Positions 11,346 through 22,166 of a DNA stretch of 64,000 nt are shown piece by piece (position 1 is the first letter of the stretch; every line of letters starts with the position of its first letter). The notes under the pieces are model-generated. The model did no database searches. It was not told the origin of the DNA and was given only the letters and a program-made list of their open reading frames with translations. The position numbers were made by a program, and so were the translations under genes. The DNA is from Neoarius graeffei (lineage: Eukaryota > Chordata > Actinopteri > Siluriformes > Ariidae): contig NC_083596.1 in assembly GCF_027579695.1 (NCBI RefSeq), positions 11,413,298 through 11,477,297 of the forward strand. The letters are read 5' to 3'.

Positions 11346-12389
11346 CGCGCATGCGCAAAGTACATAGCGTTCCTTATTACAAAACTTAAATATCCACCTA
11401 CAAAAACGTGTAAACCCTCCAATATAATTTTTTTAATCAAAATGCAAAATGTTTTTTTAAGTCTATTATGAAAAATAGCAATAGTATCGTGGTCCTAGGC
11501 TTTGCTTTCTTAAAATAAATAAATAAATAAATAAATAGATTAAAAATACATTTGTTTTGGCTCTTAGGTCACTAAAATTAAATTTGCCGAGGTAACTGAT
11601 GCTATTCCTAATCGAGTTAATTCACTATCAAAGGGCTCTAACCGAATTAAAGTCATTTATTTAAAAAATGACGTAAAATGAGGCGAGCGGAAGAAATTTT
11701 GCGCTGCCGGAAAGCATATAAATTTGCGCATGCGCAGTGCAAATCGGGCGCTTGATCGTGTTTTATTTATTTACTATAACGGTTTTCTTCTCATAAACCA
11801 CTTTTTTTTGTCATTAGGAACCCCTTTAAGCGTGACACGAATTCTGTGTGCCCTCAGTAATTTTTTTTTTCTGAACATTGTCAAAGTTCTCTTCACAATT
11901 TTTGGAGAACCCTCAAAAGAAACCCGTGGAGAGTCCCTAGTTTACATTTTATTTTGCTTTTTAATGGTTACTCATTTAACTGTGGTTGAAAATGAAAGTC
12001 TAAGCAAGACTATGCCTAAGATCACTCACCAGATGTGTATTTCCCTTAACTCCCCTCAAATAGACCAAACAAAGTCTGTAAAGTACCAGTCCATGGCCAT
12101 CCACCATCTGGACCTTGGGTAGTTGCAAAATATTCCCCTAAAATTTCTCTGCACTCCTCCATATAAACAACTTATTATGCCAAGCTGCTGTAATTCGTTT
12201 GAATCCCTTTCTGTCTCCAGCATATACCGGAATATAAATGAGTACAGGACAGTGATGTGTGGGTGTATTAGTTGCTTCATGAGAAATAAATAATAAAAAA
12301 AAAGTGTCTAAGAGGGACAAGAAGTTTGTGCTCTGGCTCCATCTACTGAAATAAGTGTAACAGGGCATGGATGCTGTTACTTGACCCAA
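11346..12389. other. no gene recognised
   Basis: AT-rich, with an (AAAT)n run at 11511-11537 and two GCGCATGCGC boxes (about 11347 and 11726). No convincing coding frame. Confidence 0.4.
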
Positions 12390-13935
12390 ACTTCTTTTAG
12401 ACTGGTGGCAAAATCTGAAAAGAGGCCTAGAAATCACTTTAGGGAGGATGGAATGTTAGCTTGTGGCACCTATGTTAGGTGGTTAATATGACCCTTAATG
12501 GACACATTTTTGGTGGATGCCACTTGAATTAGGCTTTTAATAATTTTGTATGTGGAAAAACATAATTACCACCCCTCAAATGTACTGCTTGAAGGGAGGC
12601 TGCTTTCATATTTTTTTAAGTCGTGCTATTTTGTCAGAGCTTGTAAATGTCGAATAACAGTCTTTGTGATAAAGGATGTCGGTTTCTTCATCTACATCAC
12701 TATTTTGAATCCTTTCTATGGTGTGGAAGTTGTCCACGTCGTTGTACTTTTTGCGTTCCGCTGCAGCTTGACGAACTCGTTCAAATCCAGTGTCTCCAAG
12801 TTTTCTTGTGTCCTTTTTCAGGTTTATTCTCTGACAGGACAGACACAGATCCCAGTCAGAAGTAGTGTCAGAACTTCTCTTTTGGCTATACATGACAGAT
12901 TCCATCGTGCTTGTTTAGCATTTGTCAGAATATCCTGCCAAAGAAAAGCACATATTCAGAAATTGTGCTATTTTGTATTTATCCTTACCCTAAGCTTATC
13001 CTAAGTGAAAATTGACTTAATTAAGAGTCAGTGGTATCCATGGTTCATGAAGCAACTGTCATCTATGTTTACTCCAGACAAAGCAAGATTAATCATAATT
13101 TTACAATCTGCACGGTACCTGGTGAAAGAGAGATGTTACAATACTTAACTAAATTAAGAATGACTTGTTTTGGTTTCCGTTCAATCATTCCAGTCTGTTA
13201 CCATGAATAACAAGATACATATCATAAAATAGAGAAGTATTGTTTATAAGTTTCATATATAGTGGGTGTATATACATAATAAATACGTTTATCACTTTAG
13301 AAATCATAAAAGATTTTGTGTGGTCGCCTTAATTTTCCATTGACAAAATCTGTTGAACTGATGCAGGTGGACTGTCGCAGTATAGCTTATTATGCAATCC
13401 ATCTTATTCAAGTTTACAAGGCATTTTCGTATTCTGGGAGCACTGAGGTTCCATTTGACATGCTTAAATATGTGGTATTGGTGCATTGGGTGTAGTGAAG
13501 ATATTTAGAAATAAAAGCAGAAATACATGTAGTTTGATTGAAATTGGTTAGTTTCATTTTTTCAACACAATGTTTGATGAATCTCATACCTCCTTCTGAA
13601 ACATGTATATCTGAGTGTTATATTTAAAAAAAAAAGCTCTTTTTATCAGCTTTCATACAATATGAGTCGTTAACATATGCCATTTTTTATTTCTGACATG
13701 GGAGAAGATGCATTAGGAGTGACCCTTATTTTTCAGCCAACAAAACTGGCCGAAAATTGAGTGGGGTGGTGGCCATTAAGTTTTTGGTGTAAAACAATTT
13801 TTAGAAAGCCTACTTTAGGTGGCATCCACACTAAATGAGTTCAGTAGGGGCCATATTAACCCCCTGACATGGATGCCACAAGCTAACATTCCGTCCTCTC
13901 TTAAGTGAAATTTGGCCACCAGTCTATTTGGGCAT
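12390..13935. mobile_element. DNA transposon remnant with about 150-bp inverted ends
   Basis: The left segment TAGACTGGTGGCAAAAT...GGAATGTTAGCTTGTGGCA...GGTTAATATG...GGATGCCAC (about 12398-12540) returns in inverse orientation at about 13805-13930. The 1.5 kb unit encloses a short coding remnant on the minus strand. Confidence 0.65.
12606..12905 (-). pseudogene. transposon-encoded protein fragment with C-x2-C / H-x3-C motif
   Basis: 99 codons, with WDLCLSCQ, TGFERVRQAAAERKKYND and LYHKDCYSTFT. The spaced C-x2-C and H-x3-C suggest a zinc-binding N-terminal domain of the kind found in uncharacterised transposon proteins. The catalytic domain is absent. Confidence 0.45.
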
Positions 13936-14384
13936 TTATACATTCATCTACACTACCGTTCAAAAAGTTTGGGGTCACCCAGACAATTTTGTGTTTTCCA
14001 TGAAAAGTCACACTTTTATTTACCACCATAAGTTGTAAAATGAATAGAAAATATAGTCGAGACATTTTTCTGGCCATTTTGAGCATTTAATCGACCCCAC
14101 AAATGTGATGCTCCAGAAACTCAGGCTACATCCACACAGCAACGAGATTTTTTTTTTTCGCGAGTAAAAAAAAAAAAATCGCGTCCACATGGGCAACGGA
14201 TCAGTAAAATATCAGGTCCATATGGCAACGCAACACTTGCTGAAAACGATGCAATACACATGCCACACCTCTACATACGCTGTAAGACGGTCCCATCGGA
14301 GACACCAGAACAATAGACCCCTTTGCATGTTTGTAAACAAACCGACCGTTGCCAGGATGCGCGCGCAGCCTGGACCCAGAAACA

Positions 14385-15070
14385 ATGGCACTACCCATAG
14401 ATTGGCATTATGAGCTGTCAGATTATGCCAAACAATTGTCATTACAAGATCGAGAATGCTACATAAATAAGTTAACTCTAACAAGTGGACATCGCCGGCG
14501 GCACGGTGGTGTAGTGGTTAGCGCTGTCGCCTCACAGCAAGAAGGTCCGGGTTCGAGCCCCGTGGCCGGCGAGGGCCTTTCTGTGCGGAGTTTGCATGTT
14601 CTCCCCGTGTCCGCGTGGGTTTCCTCCGGGTGCTCCGGTTTCCTCCACAGTCCAAAGACATGCAGGTTAGGTTAACTGGTGACTCTAAATTGACCGTAGG
14701 TGTGAATGTGAGTGTGAATGGTTGTCTGTGTCTATGTGTCAGCCCTGTGATGACCTGGCGACTTGTCCAGGGTGTACCCCGCCTTTCGCCCGTAGTCAGC
14801 TGGGATAGGCTCCAGCTTGCCTGCGACCCTGTAGAACAGGATAAAGCGGCTAGAGATAACGAGATGAGATGAAGTGGACATCGCCTACCGGATCCGTATT
14901 TAATTAAAGAGTGGACGGACGATGTTAGTAAGTTCCCTGGTATACAATGGCCAGATATATACTCGTACCTTATTGACAAGACTTCAGTGTACACCCACGA
15001 AAAACTTCGTGCCTACAAGTCTTTAGACGCATATGATTATGTTATGTGCGGGCATGTACAACTTGATTAA
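14385..15070 (+). pseudogene. N-terminal exon of a YqaJ-partner-like transposon protein, split by a SINE
   Basis: Starts MALPIDWHYELSDYAKQLSL at 14385. It is cut at 14496 by a SINE and resumes in the same frame at 14886 (LPDPYLIKEWTDDV ... WPDIYSYLI ... AYKSLDAYDYVMCGHV), with TAA at 15068-15070. The WPDIYxYLI and AYKSLDAY motifs match the N-terminal region of transposon-borne SWIM/YqaJ proteins in fish. The downstream nuclease domain is missing. Confidence 0.6.
14497..14871 (+). repeat. tRNA-headed SINE
   Basis: Full length with a 14-bp duplication AAGTGGACATCGCC (14483-14496, 14872-14885). It interrupts the transposon exon around it. Confidence 0.95.
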
Positions 15071-15622
15071 CAATGGGACATTCATATTCATTTTGTTTTA
15101 ATCAAATTATGCCAGTGGTGTGATGGCAATGTGGCTTTAGCTACAACAGCAAATACCAACACTAAACAGCAATTTGCAGGAGGTAATGGCATGAAAGGAA
15201 TGATGGTGTAAAGAGTGCAGCTAAGAGAAATCAGAGCTGCGTAAAAAGCGAGAGGCAGAGAGCAGAAATGAAGCTGAACGGGGCGGGAGCTAGGTTAGAG
15301 CAGTCAACGCAAGTTGGCATTTAGAGTGAGGGCACACAATTTTACCTTTCCATCCTTGCTTTAAAATTGGGATTTTCGGCATACGCAAATAACGATGGCA
15401 CAAAATCTGGACTGCTTGAGTCAAGCGAGATCTCTCCTACAAACACAATTGCATGCAAAGCTAAGTTAACATGCTAACAATATTCATTACATTGTGTAAC
15501 TATGACCCAGCTAATCAGACAAACGTTACCAAAAAGTATTTTGCTACATCAATAAACGAAGACTAGAAAGAATAAAAAAAAAGAGATTTAATAAATAGCC
15601 TGATCTTACCTGTGATGAAGTG

Positions 15623-16594
15623 GGGACTCCCTAAAGTGAATGACGCATGAAATGGAATGACAGCTAGTGATTTGAACAATAAATGGCCCCTTGTCATTCA
15701 GATTCTTATAAATGGAATAACGATTGAAATGTAGGTGGAATGACATGCTTTCAGCTCATGAAATGGAATGACATTGTTTCTAAGTGGAATGACATACTTT
15801 TAGGTTATGTTATCAGTGATATCACCTTTTACAAATGGAATGACAGCGTTTCCAGGTGGAATGACATACTTTAAGCTAATGTTATCAGTGATATCCCCTT
15901 TTACAAATGGAATGACAGTGTTTTTAGGTGGAATGACATCACTGAGGGTGGCACGGTGGTGTAGTGGTTAGCGCTGTCGCCTCACAGCAAGAAGGTCCTG
16001 GGTTCGAGCCCCGGGGCCGGCGAGGGCCTTTCTGTGTGGAGTTTGCATGTTCTCCCCGTGTCTGCGTGGGTTTCCTCCGGGTACTCCGGTTTCCCCCACA
16101 GTCCAAAGACATGCAGGTTAGGTTAACTGACCGTAGGTGTGAATGGTTGTCTGTGTCTATGTGTCAGCCCTGTGATGACCTGGCGACTTGTCCAGGGTGT
16201 ACCCCGCCTTTCGTCCGTAGTCAGCTGGGATAGGCTCCAGCTTGCCTGCGACCCTGTAGAAGGATAAAGCGGCTAGAGATAATGAGATGAGAATGAATGA
16301 GATGACATCACTGATAACATTGCCTCAAAGTATGTCATTCCACCTAGAAACCTTATCATTCCATTTGTAAAAGGTGATATCACTGACAACATTAGCTCAA
16401 AGTAAGTCAATACATATATAGAAACCCTGTCATTCCATTTGTAAAAGCTGATATCCCACCAAGCACCCACTTATCTTATCCTAGGGGAGGTCTAAAACTA
16501 AAGACTTCAATCGTTATTCCATTTGTAAGAATCTGAATGACAAGGGACCATTTATTGTTCAAATTTACTACCGGTCATTCACTTTAGGGAGTCC
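15623..16594. mobile_element. fold-back element with internal repeats
   Basis: Ends GGACTCCCTAAAGTGAATGAC and complement. Each arm is built of repeated AAATGGAATGACA...GGTGGAATGACATACTTT..GTTATCAGTGATATC units (left arm 15640-15945; inverse in 16302-16560). The centre holds a SINE. Confidence 0.8.
15946..16301 (+). repeat. tRNA-headed SINE
   Basis: Slightly shortened body (the GTGACTCTAAATT segment is missing). Target duplication ATGACATCACTGA (15933-15945, 16302-16314) lies in the fold-back element. Innermost layer of a five-deep nest. Confidence 0.93.
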
Positions 16595-16597
16595 TAT

Positions 16598-16792
16598 AAA
16601 GGGGGCGCTGCAAACCCGGGCATTTTTGATAGTGCTTTCATCCCAGTCTACACGTTTGATGGCTTGTAGCCATAGACGTCGGCGATTTTTTTTTTTTTTT
16701 TTTTGGAATGGGTGAGATCCTGCTGGAATTCTGAACATTTTAACCCCATCACTGCTACGATTCTGACACCCGAAAACACAACAACTAGGCAT
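16598..16792 (-). pseudogene. THAP-domain exon of an ISL2EU-like transposase
   Basis: ATG at 16792-16790: MPSCCVFGCQNRSSDGVKMF, then FRIPAGSHPF, a Lys run from a poly-A stretch (slippage), RRRLWLQAIKR and ARVCSAPF. This follows the THAP pattern C-x2-4-C ... C-x2-H, but the last zinc ligand His is Pro here. The exon is cut off by the fold-back element at 16594. Confidence 0.75.
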
Positions 16793-16871
16793 TTCTGAGT
16801 CTTTTTTGGGTCCAGGCTGCGCGCGCAATTTCCGGTTACGTACGAATGACGTTTACTGCGAAGGGATCTAT

Positions 16872-17370
16872 GCTGCGTTCATGTGCTATGGGAAGATGAT
16901 ATTTTCCAGTTGGGAAGTGGTATTTACTAGTGTGTTGTGTTCACATGCTTTTGTTGTTGTTGACAAAGGACGCGGACTGCGAGTTAGCAATAGTTAGTTA
17001 GCTATCGTTAGCAATAGCGTCTGCTCTGGATAGGTAAAAACAAACCATAACACATTTTTAAAGGAAACGCATTTCTAATGTATTATATTACACTTGTTAA
17101 TGACGCAACATTGCATAGACACCAAAAACTACCCACTAGTACTAGTAAAAAAAAAAAAACCTTTAGTAGCGTACAATGCTTAACATTCAAGTGTCTTGTA
17201 CCGCTCGCCGCCATGTTGAAAAGGTTAAAGTTCAGCTCATCTTGGCAACTCGTGTATCAAAATTTTCTACGAGTTGCCCAGTGGAAAATACCACAAGAGG
17301 GGGCGTTCATGTGTGCTTTCCATGTCGGCGTTTGGTATTTACCATAATTCCCATAGCACTTGAACGCAGC
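16872..17370. mobile_element. 499-bp MITE (GCTGCGTTCA ends)
   Basis: Inverted ends GCTGCGTTCATGTGCTATGGGAA and GCTGCGTTCAAGTGCTATGGGAA, flanked by AT on both sides (16870-16871, 17371-17372), immediately beside the ISL2EU-like element. No coding capacity. Confidence 0.8.
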
Positions 17371-17465
17371 ATCAGAGAAGAAGTAGGACGCATGCGCATA
17401 AACCCTTTCTTCTACCCGGCGGGAAGCACTCACAGGAACAAACACACAACAACAAGAAGAAGAAG

Positions 17466-20400
17466 ATGGCTCCGACTCCGGGAGGAAAAACCGACTCTCT
17501 TATCTGGACCGATGACGAGGCGGAGTTACTCCTGCGAGTGACTCTGAACTATAAAACCTCTAAATATCAGAAGAATGTGGACTGGGAGACATGCCAAACC
17601 AAGTACGGAGATATTGCGCTCGCCTTTCGGCAGCAGTATACCACCGGGGACATGGCTGCAGAGAAGGGCTTTCCTCGCAACCCCAGCAACATCTCAAAGG
17701 CCCAGATTACTGCAAAACTGAAGGGGATAAGAAATAAATACCGGCATGCCGTCGACTCTGGGCGTCGGAGTGGCCACGGACGTGTGGTTCTAATATTCTT
17801 TGAACTGTGCGAAGAGATCTGGGGTGGATCGCCTGGAACCGACAGCATCCCGTCGGGCACCGAGAGTGCTGGTATGGTGGAAGATTCGGCCTCCTCCTCG
17901 ACATCTGATTCTCCCAGGTCGCCTGTGGAACTAGAAGTTTCTCCGGCTTCCACCGTGTCTGCTGCAAAGGTCAACCGTCAGAGAAATGTGTTTCAGGTAA
18001 GCAAGCTCATGGTTTCAATCTTGAAGTGCTACTTGATGTGAGTTATACAGGTGCTGGTCATATAATCAGAATATCATGAAAAAGTTGATTCATTTCAGTA
18101 ACTCCATTCAAAAAGTGAAACTTATATATTATATTCATTCATTACACACAGACTGATATATTTCAAATGTTTATTTCTTTTAATTTTGATGATTATAACT
18201 GAGGGCGGCACGGTGGTGTAGTGGTTAGCGCTGTCGCCTCACAGCAAGAAGGTCCTGGGTTCGAGCCCCGGGGCCGGCGAGGGCCTTTCTGTGCGGAGTT
18301 TGCATCTTCTCCCTGTGTCCGCGTGGGTTTCCTCCGGGTGCTCCGGTTTCCCCCACAGTCCAAAGACATGCAGGTTAGGTTAACTGGTGACTCTAAATTG
18401 ACCGTAGGTGTGAATGTGAATGGTTGTCTGTGTCTATGGCTACGTTTACATTAGACCGTATCTGTCTCGTTTTCTTCGCGGATGCACTGTCCGTTTACAT
18501 TAAAACGCCGGGAAACGGGAATCCGCCAGCGTCCACGTATTCAATCCAGATCGTGTCAGCTCCGGTGCTGTGTAAACATTGAGAATACGCGGATACGCTG
18601 TGCTGAGCTCTAGCTGGCGTCTCATTGGACAACGTCACTGACATCCACCTTCCTGATTTGCTGGCGTTGGTCATGTGACGCGACTGCTGAAAAACGGCGC
18701 GGACTTCCGCCTTGTATCACCTTTCATTAAAGAGTATAAAAGTATGAAAATACTGCAAATACTGATGCAAATACTGCCCATTGTGTAGTTATGATTGTCT
18801 TTAGGCTTGCCATCCTTCCACTTGCAAGTGGTAAGTGATGTGCGCTGGGATCACACACACAGCGGCTCAGTCCCGAAAACACTGCTAGTGTGCTTCACTC
18901 GCGCGCTCTGTGAGCTGCGCAAGGCCGGAGCGCGCACCCTCCAGAGGGCACTCGCTGTTCAGGGCGGAGTGATTTGGAGCGCAGGATGCCTGCGGAGCCG
19001 AGCGTATCCGTGTATTGGTATTGTTGTGTGCACGCAAATCGTGTATTGGTGTTGCTGTGTGCACACTAATCGTTTTAAAAACGTTAATCTGATGATCCGC
19101 TGATACGGTCTAATGTAAACATGGGCTATGTGTCAGCCCTGTGATGACCTGACGACTTGTCCAGGGTGTACCCCGCCTTTCGCCCATAGTCAGCTGGGAT
19201 AGGCTCCAGCTTGCCTGCGACCCTGTAGAAGGATAAAGCGGCTAGAGATAATGAAATGAAATGATTATAACTGACAACTAATGAAAACCCCAAATTCAGT
19301 ATCTCAGAAAATTAGAATATTACTTAAGACCAATACAAAAAAGGGATTTTTAGAAATGTTGGCCAACTGAAAAGTATGAACATGTACAGCACTCAATACT
19401 TAGCTGGGGCTCCTTTTGCCTGAATTACTGCAGCAATGCGGCGTGGCATGGAGTCGATCAGTCTGTGGCACTGCTCAGGTGTTATGAGAGCCCAGGTTGC
19501 TCTGATAGTGGCCTTCAGCTCTTCTGCATTGTTGGGTCTGGCGTATGGCTTCTTCCTCTTCACAATACTCCATAGATTTTCTATGGGGTTAAGGTCAGGC
19601 GAGTTTGCTGGCCAATTAAGAACAGGGATACCATGGTCCTTAAACCAAGTACTGGTAGCTTTGGCACTGTGTGCAGGTGCCAAGTCCTGTTGGAAAATGA
19701 AATCTGCATCTCCATAAAGCTGGTCAGCAGCAGGAAGCATGAAGTGCTCTAAAACTTCCTGGTAGACGGCTGCGTTGACCTTGGACCTCAGAAAACACAG
19801 TGGACCAACACCAGCAGATGACATGGCACCCCAAACCATCACTGAATGTGGAAACTTTACACTGGACCTCAAGCAACGTGGATTCTGTGCCTCTCCTCTC
19901 TTCCTCCAGACTCTGGGACCTTGATTTCCAAAGGAAATGCAAAATTTACTTTCATCAGAGAACATAACTTTGGACCACTCAGCAGCAGTCCAGTCCTTTT
20001 TGTCTTTAGCCCAGGCGAGATGATTCTGACGCTGTCTCTTGTTCAAGAGTGGCTTGACACAAGGAATGCGACAGCTGAAGCCTATGTTTTGCATACGTCT
20101 GTGCGTGGTGGTTCTTGAAGCACTGACTCCAGCTGCAGTCCACTCTTTGTGAATCTCCCCCATATTTTTGAATGGGTTTTGTTTCACAATCCTCTCCAGG
20201 GTGCAGTTATCCCTATTGCTTGTACACTTTTTTTTTTTTCTACCACATCTTTTCCTTCCCTTCGCCTCTCTATTAATGTGCTTGGACACAGAGCTCTGTG
20301 AACAGCCAGCCTCTTTAGTAATGGCCTTTTGTGTCTTGCCCTCCTTGTGCAAGGTGTTAATGGCCGTCTTTTGGACAACTGTCAAGTCAGCAGTCTTCCC

Positions 20401-21258
20401 CATGATTGTGTCGCCTACAGAACGAGACTGAGAGACCATTTAAAGGCCTTTGCAGATGTTTTGAGTTAATTAGCTGATTAGAGTGCGGCACCAGGTGTCT
20501 TCAATATTCAACCTTTTCACAATATTCTAATTTTCTGAGATACTGAATTTGGGGTTTTCATTAGTTGTCAGTTATAATCATCAAAATTAAAAGAAACATT
20601 TGAAATATATCAGTCTGTGTGTAATGAATGAATATAATATGCAAGTTTCACTTTTTGAATGGAATTACTGAAATAAATCAACTTTTTCATGATATTCTAA
20701 TTATATGACCAGCACCTGTAATGTTATGCTACTTCAAAGCTGGCACGGTGTAACATTCGATATGTTCATGTTGCTTTAGGGTGTTGCAAGTGGATAAAGG
20801 ACGTCCAAGGCACTCTTCTTCCATAAAAAGCTTTTAATCAGTATAGCTAGTTCATTTTGAACATTAAAAAAGCCAACATGTTTCGGCCTCAGTCCAGCCA
20901 GGCCTTCTTCAGGGCTTAAAAATACAAACTGCTTTAGGGTGTTGTTGTAAAGTGTTTGCTACTGGGTGGTGATGCATTCTAAAATCGATTAACTCTGTTT
21001 TTTAAGGCAAAACTCGATAGCCACAGAGGTGACAGGCTAAAGAAGAAGGCCCCAGCGGATGCAGCCGTGCAGGAGGATCTCCAGATAAAGAGGAGAATGC
21101 TGCAGCTCATGGAGGAGTCAGAGAAGCGTGCCAGTGAGCACCTGGAGCGGGTGAACAACAATATTGAACTCGTCACAAGCACCGTTAAGAATGGGTTCGA
21201 ACTGCTTCAGACACTTGTGCTCCAGCAACAACCACAAGCCCCTGCTCCACATCCATAA
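17466..21258 (+). CDS. Harbinger Myb/SANT-like DNA-binding protein, two exons
   Basis: Join 17466-17996 and 21007-21258, 260 residues, GT-AG intron in phase 0 (TTTCAG|GTAAGC, TTTTTAAG|GCAAAA). The N-terminus has a trihelix/Myb-SANT-like domain (about residues 15-110: LIWTDDEAELLLRVTLNYK, KYGDIALAF, ITAKLKGIRNKYRHAVD), then a Ser/Pro-rich linker, then a C-terminal coiled coil (IKRRMLQLMEESEKRASEHL). In the family this partner binds the transposon ends and brings the transposase to the nucleus. The reading frame is intact although the 3.0 kb intron holds a Tc1 (with SINE and MITE) and a retro fragment. The start has a purine at -3 and follows an AAGAAGAAG leader. Confidence 0.85.
18203..19260 (+). 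repeat. tRNA-headed SINE, itself split by a Harbinger-type MITE
   Basis: SINE parts 18203-18437 and 19130-19260. Target duplication ATGATTATAACTGA (18189-18202, 19261-19274) lies in the Tc1 inverted repeat. Confidence 0.93.
18438..19126. mobile_element. Harbinger-type MITE (GTTTACATTAGACCGTATC family), copy 1
   Basis: 689 bp with ends GGCTACGTTTACATTAGACCGTATC / GCCCATGTTTACATTAGACC and a 3-bp duplication TAT, as in PIF/Harbinger. GC-rich interior with no coding frame. Related copies at 22167 and 51313. Confidence 0.88.
19393..20403 (-). CDS. Tc1 transposase, intact open frame
   Basis: 336 residues from ATG 20403-20401 (MGKTADLTVVQKTAINTLHK) with no stop or frameshift. Paired-like helix-turn-helix domain (about 1-110) with a basic GRKRCGRKKKK stretch; the extra Lys come from a poly-A run but keep frame. 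The DDE domain has D in VMFSDESKF, D in IFQQDLAPAH and E in NPIENLW, with 34 residues between the last two (DD34E). The C-terminus MPRRIAAVIQAKG..KY is the usual Tc1 end. This is the only apparently functional transposase of the window. Whether it is expressed is unknown; it lies antisense inside an intron of the Myb-like gene. Confidence 0.93.
   Translation of the reverse strand: MGKTADLTVVQKTAINTLHKEGKTQKAITKEAGCSQSSVSKHINREAKGRKRCGRKKKKCTSNRDNCTLERIVKQNPFKNMGEIHKEWTAAGVSASRTTTHRRMQNIGFSCRIPCVKPLLNKRQRQNHLAWAKDKKDWTAAEWSKVMFSDESKFCISFGNQGPRVWRKRGEAQNPRCLRSSVKFPHSVMVWGAMSSAGVGPLCFLRSKVNAAVYQEVLEHFMLPAADQLYGDADFIFQQDLAPAHSAKATSTWFKDHGIPVLNWPANSPDLNPIENLWSIVKRKKPYARPNNAEELKATIRATWALITPEQCHRLIDSMPRRIAAVIQAKGAPAKY
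20787..20930. mobile_element. 144-bp retro-inserted fragment
   Basis: Flanked by a perfect 14-bp duplication GCTTTAGGGTGTTG (20773-20786, 20931-20944), so it entered by target-primed reverse transcription. Contains CATGTTTCGGCCTCAGTCCAGCCAGGCCTTCTTCAGGGC, able to fold. Class unknown, possibly Penelope-like. Confidence 0.6.
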
Positions 21259-21564
21259 AGGCCATACATGCCAGCACACCATGCAGCACCGCCTTACCTG
21301 CGCGCACCGCGTCATCCTGCAGATGCATACACACCGTTACATGGCACAACAAGCTACACACCACCCCATCACACAGCATGCTGCAAGAGGAAGGTGTGGA
21401 CACGTAAAGACTGTGCCTCATTGTGCTGGTTTCTTTTTCCCATGTGTGTACAGAATTTGGAAATCGTGCCTTCTGTGTGTACAAATTAGTTTTGTGTGCA
21501 TAGTTTTATATAACTTTAATTTTCTTATTGTGTGTGAACATTTTGAAAAGCAGTCTTTATCCAA

Positions 21565-22165
21565 TTAAAAAAAAAAGATTCAAGAAATGGTTCAGTTACT
21601 TGTTTATTTAAAAGAAAAGCTGTATACAAAAGTGCAATGCAGCGGTTCATACAAAAGTCTGTTGAAGGGTCTTCTGACCCTTTTCCCCTCTGCCTCCATT
21701 ATAGTCAGGTAACTGTTGCTTTGTGTGGAAGGCTGTACTTTCTGGTAATCACATGTCCATGGTCTATTCACAGTTGTTGTGGAGAACAAAGCAGGTGTAA
21801 ATTGTCTATCTGGCAGGTCAATCAGGTTAATGTGTAAACTATTTCAAAAGATTCTTATCCAATAGAAAGCAGGCAAGAAATGGTTTGAGTCACTTGTCTA
21901 TGTACAACACCCACACAGTTTACTAAAGGATACTATATACAAAAGTGATTGGTACGTTTAAAAAAGCAGTGAACAGAAGTGACAGTGGTACATACAAAAT
22001 ACTGTTCAAGGGTCAAGGAAAAGTAAGCACAAAAGTAAGCACTCTTTTGACCCTTCTCCCCTCTGCCTCATTACAGTCAGGTAACTGTTGCTTTGTGTGG
22101 AAGGCTGTACTTCCTGGTCACATTGTACAGCACTCACCACACAGTGTTCGTCCATGGTCTCACTT
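21565..22165. repeat. imperfect 300-bp direct duplication around the transposase 3' end
   Basis: Two copies (about 21565-21840 and 21880-22165) share TTCAGTTACTTGT, ACAAAAGT, GGGTC..TGACCCTT.TCCCCTCTGCCTC and CAGTCAGGTAACTGTTGCTTTGTGTGGAAGGCTGTACTT. Both contain transposase C-terminal codons (VQPSTQSNSYL) on the minus strand. Confidence 0.75.
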
Positions 22166-22166
22166 A

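Larger units (their letters stand above)
14315..16869. mobile_element. ISL2EU-like DNA transposon (THAP plus YqaJ-partner remnants)
   Basis: Inverted ends AGACCCCTTTGCA / TGCGAAGGGATCT, each followed inward by the shared string GCGCGCAGCCTGGACCCA, which lies just before the start codon of each of two converging genes. Flanked by AT (14313-14314, 16870-16871). The plus-strand gene resembles the N-terminus of the YqaJ-nuclease partner, the minus-strand gene is a THAP exon. Assignment to ISL2EU rests on this gene pairing. Confidence 0.65.
18048..20718 (-). mobile_element. Tc1-like transposon with about 200-bp inverted repeats, in the Harbinger intron
   Basis: Ends CAGGTGCTGGTCATATAATCAGAATATC, flanked by TA (18046-18047, 20719-20720). 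Long inverted repeats: left 18048-18202 plus 19275-19325, split by a SINE; right about 20515-20718. It carries an uninterrupted transposase. Confidence 0.95.

Noticed and set aside
12546-13004. 152-codon plus-strand frame
   Set aside because: Antisense to the C-x2-C / YHKDCY peptide on the minus strand, which has the recognisable motifs.
17567-17974. 135-codon frame opposite the Myb-like exon
   Set aside because: Antisense shadow; the plus frame has the domain and the splice site.
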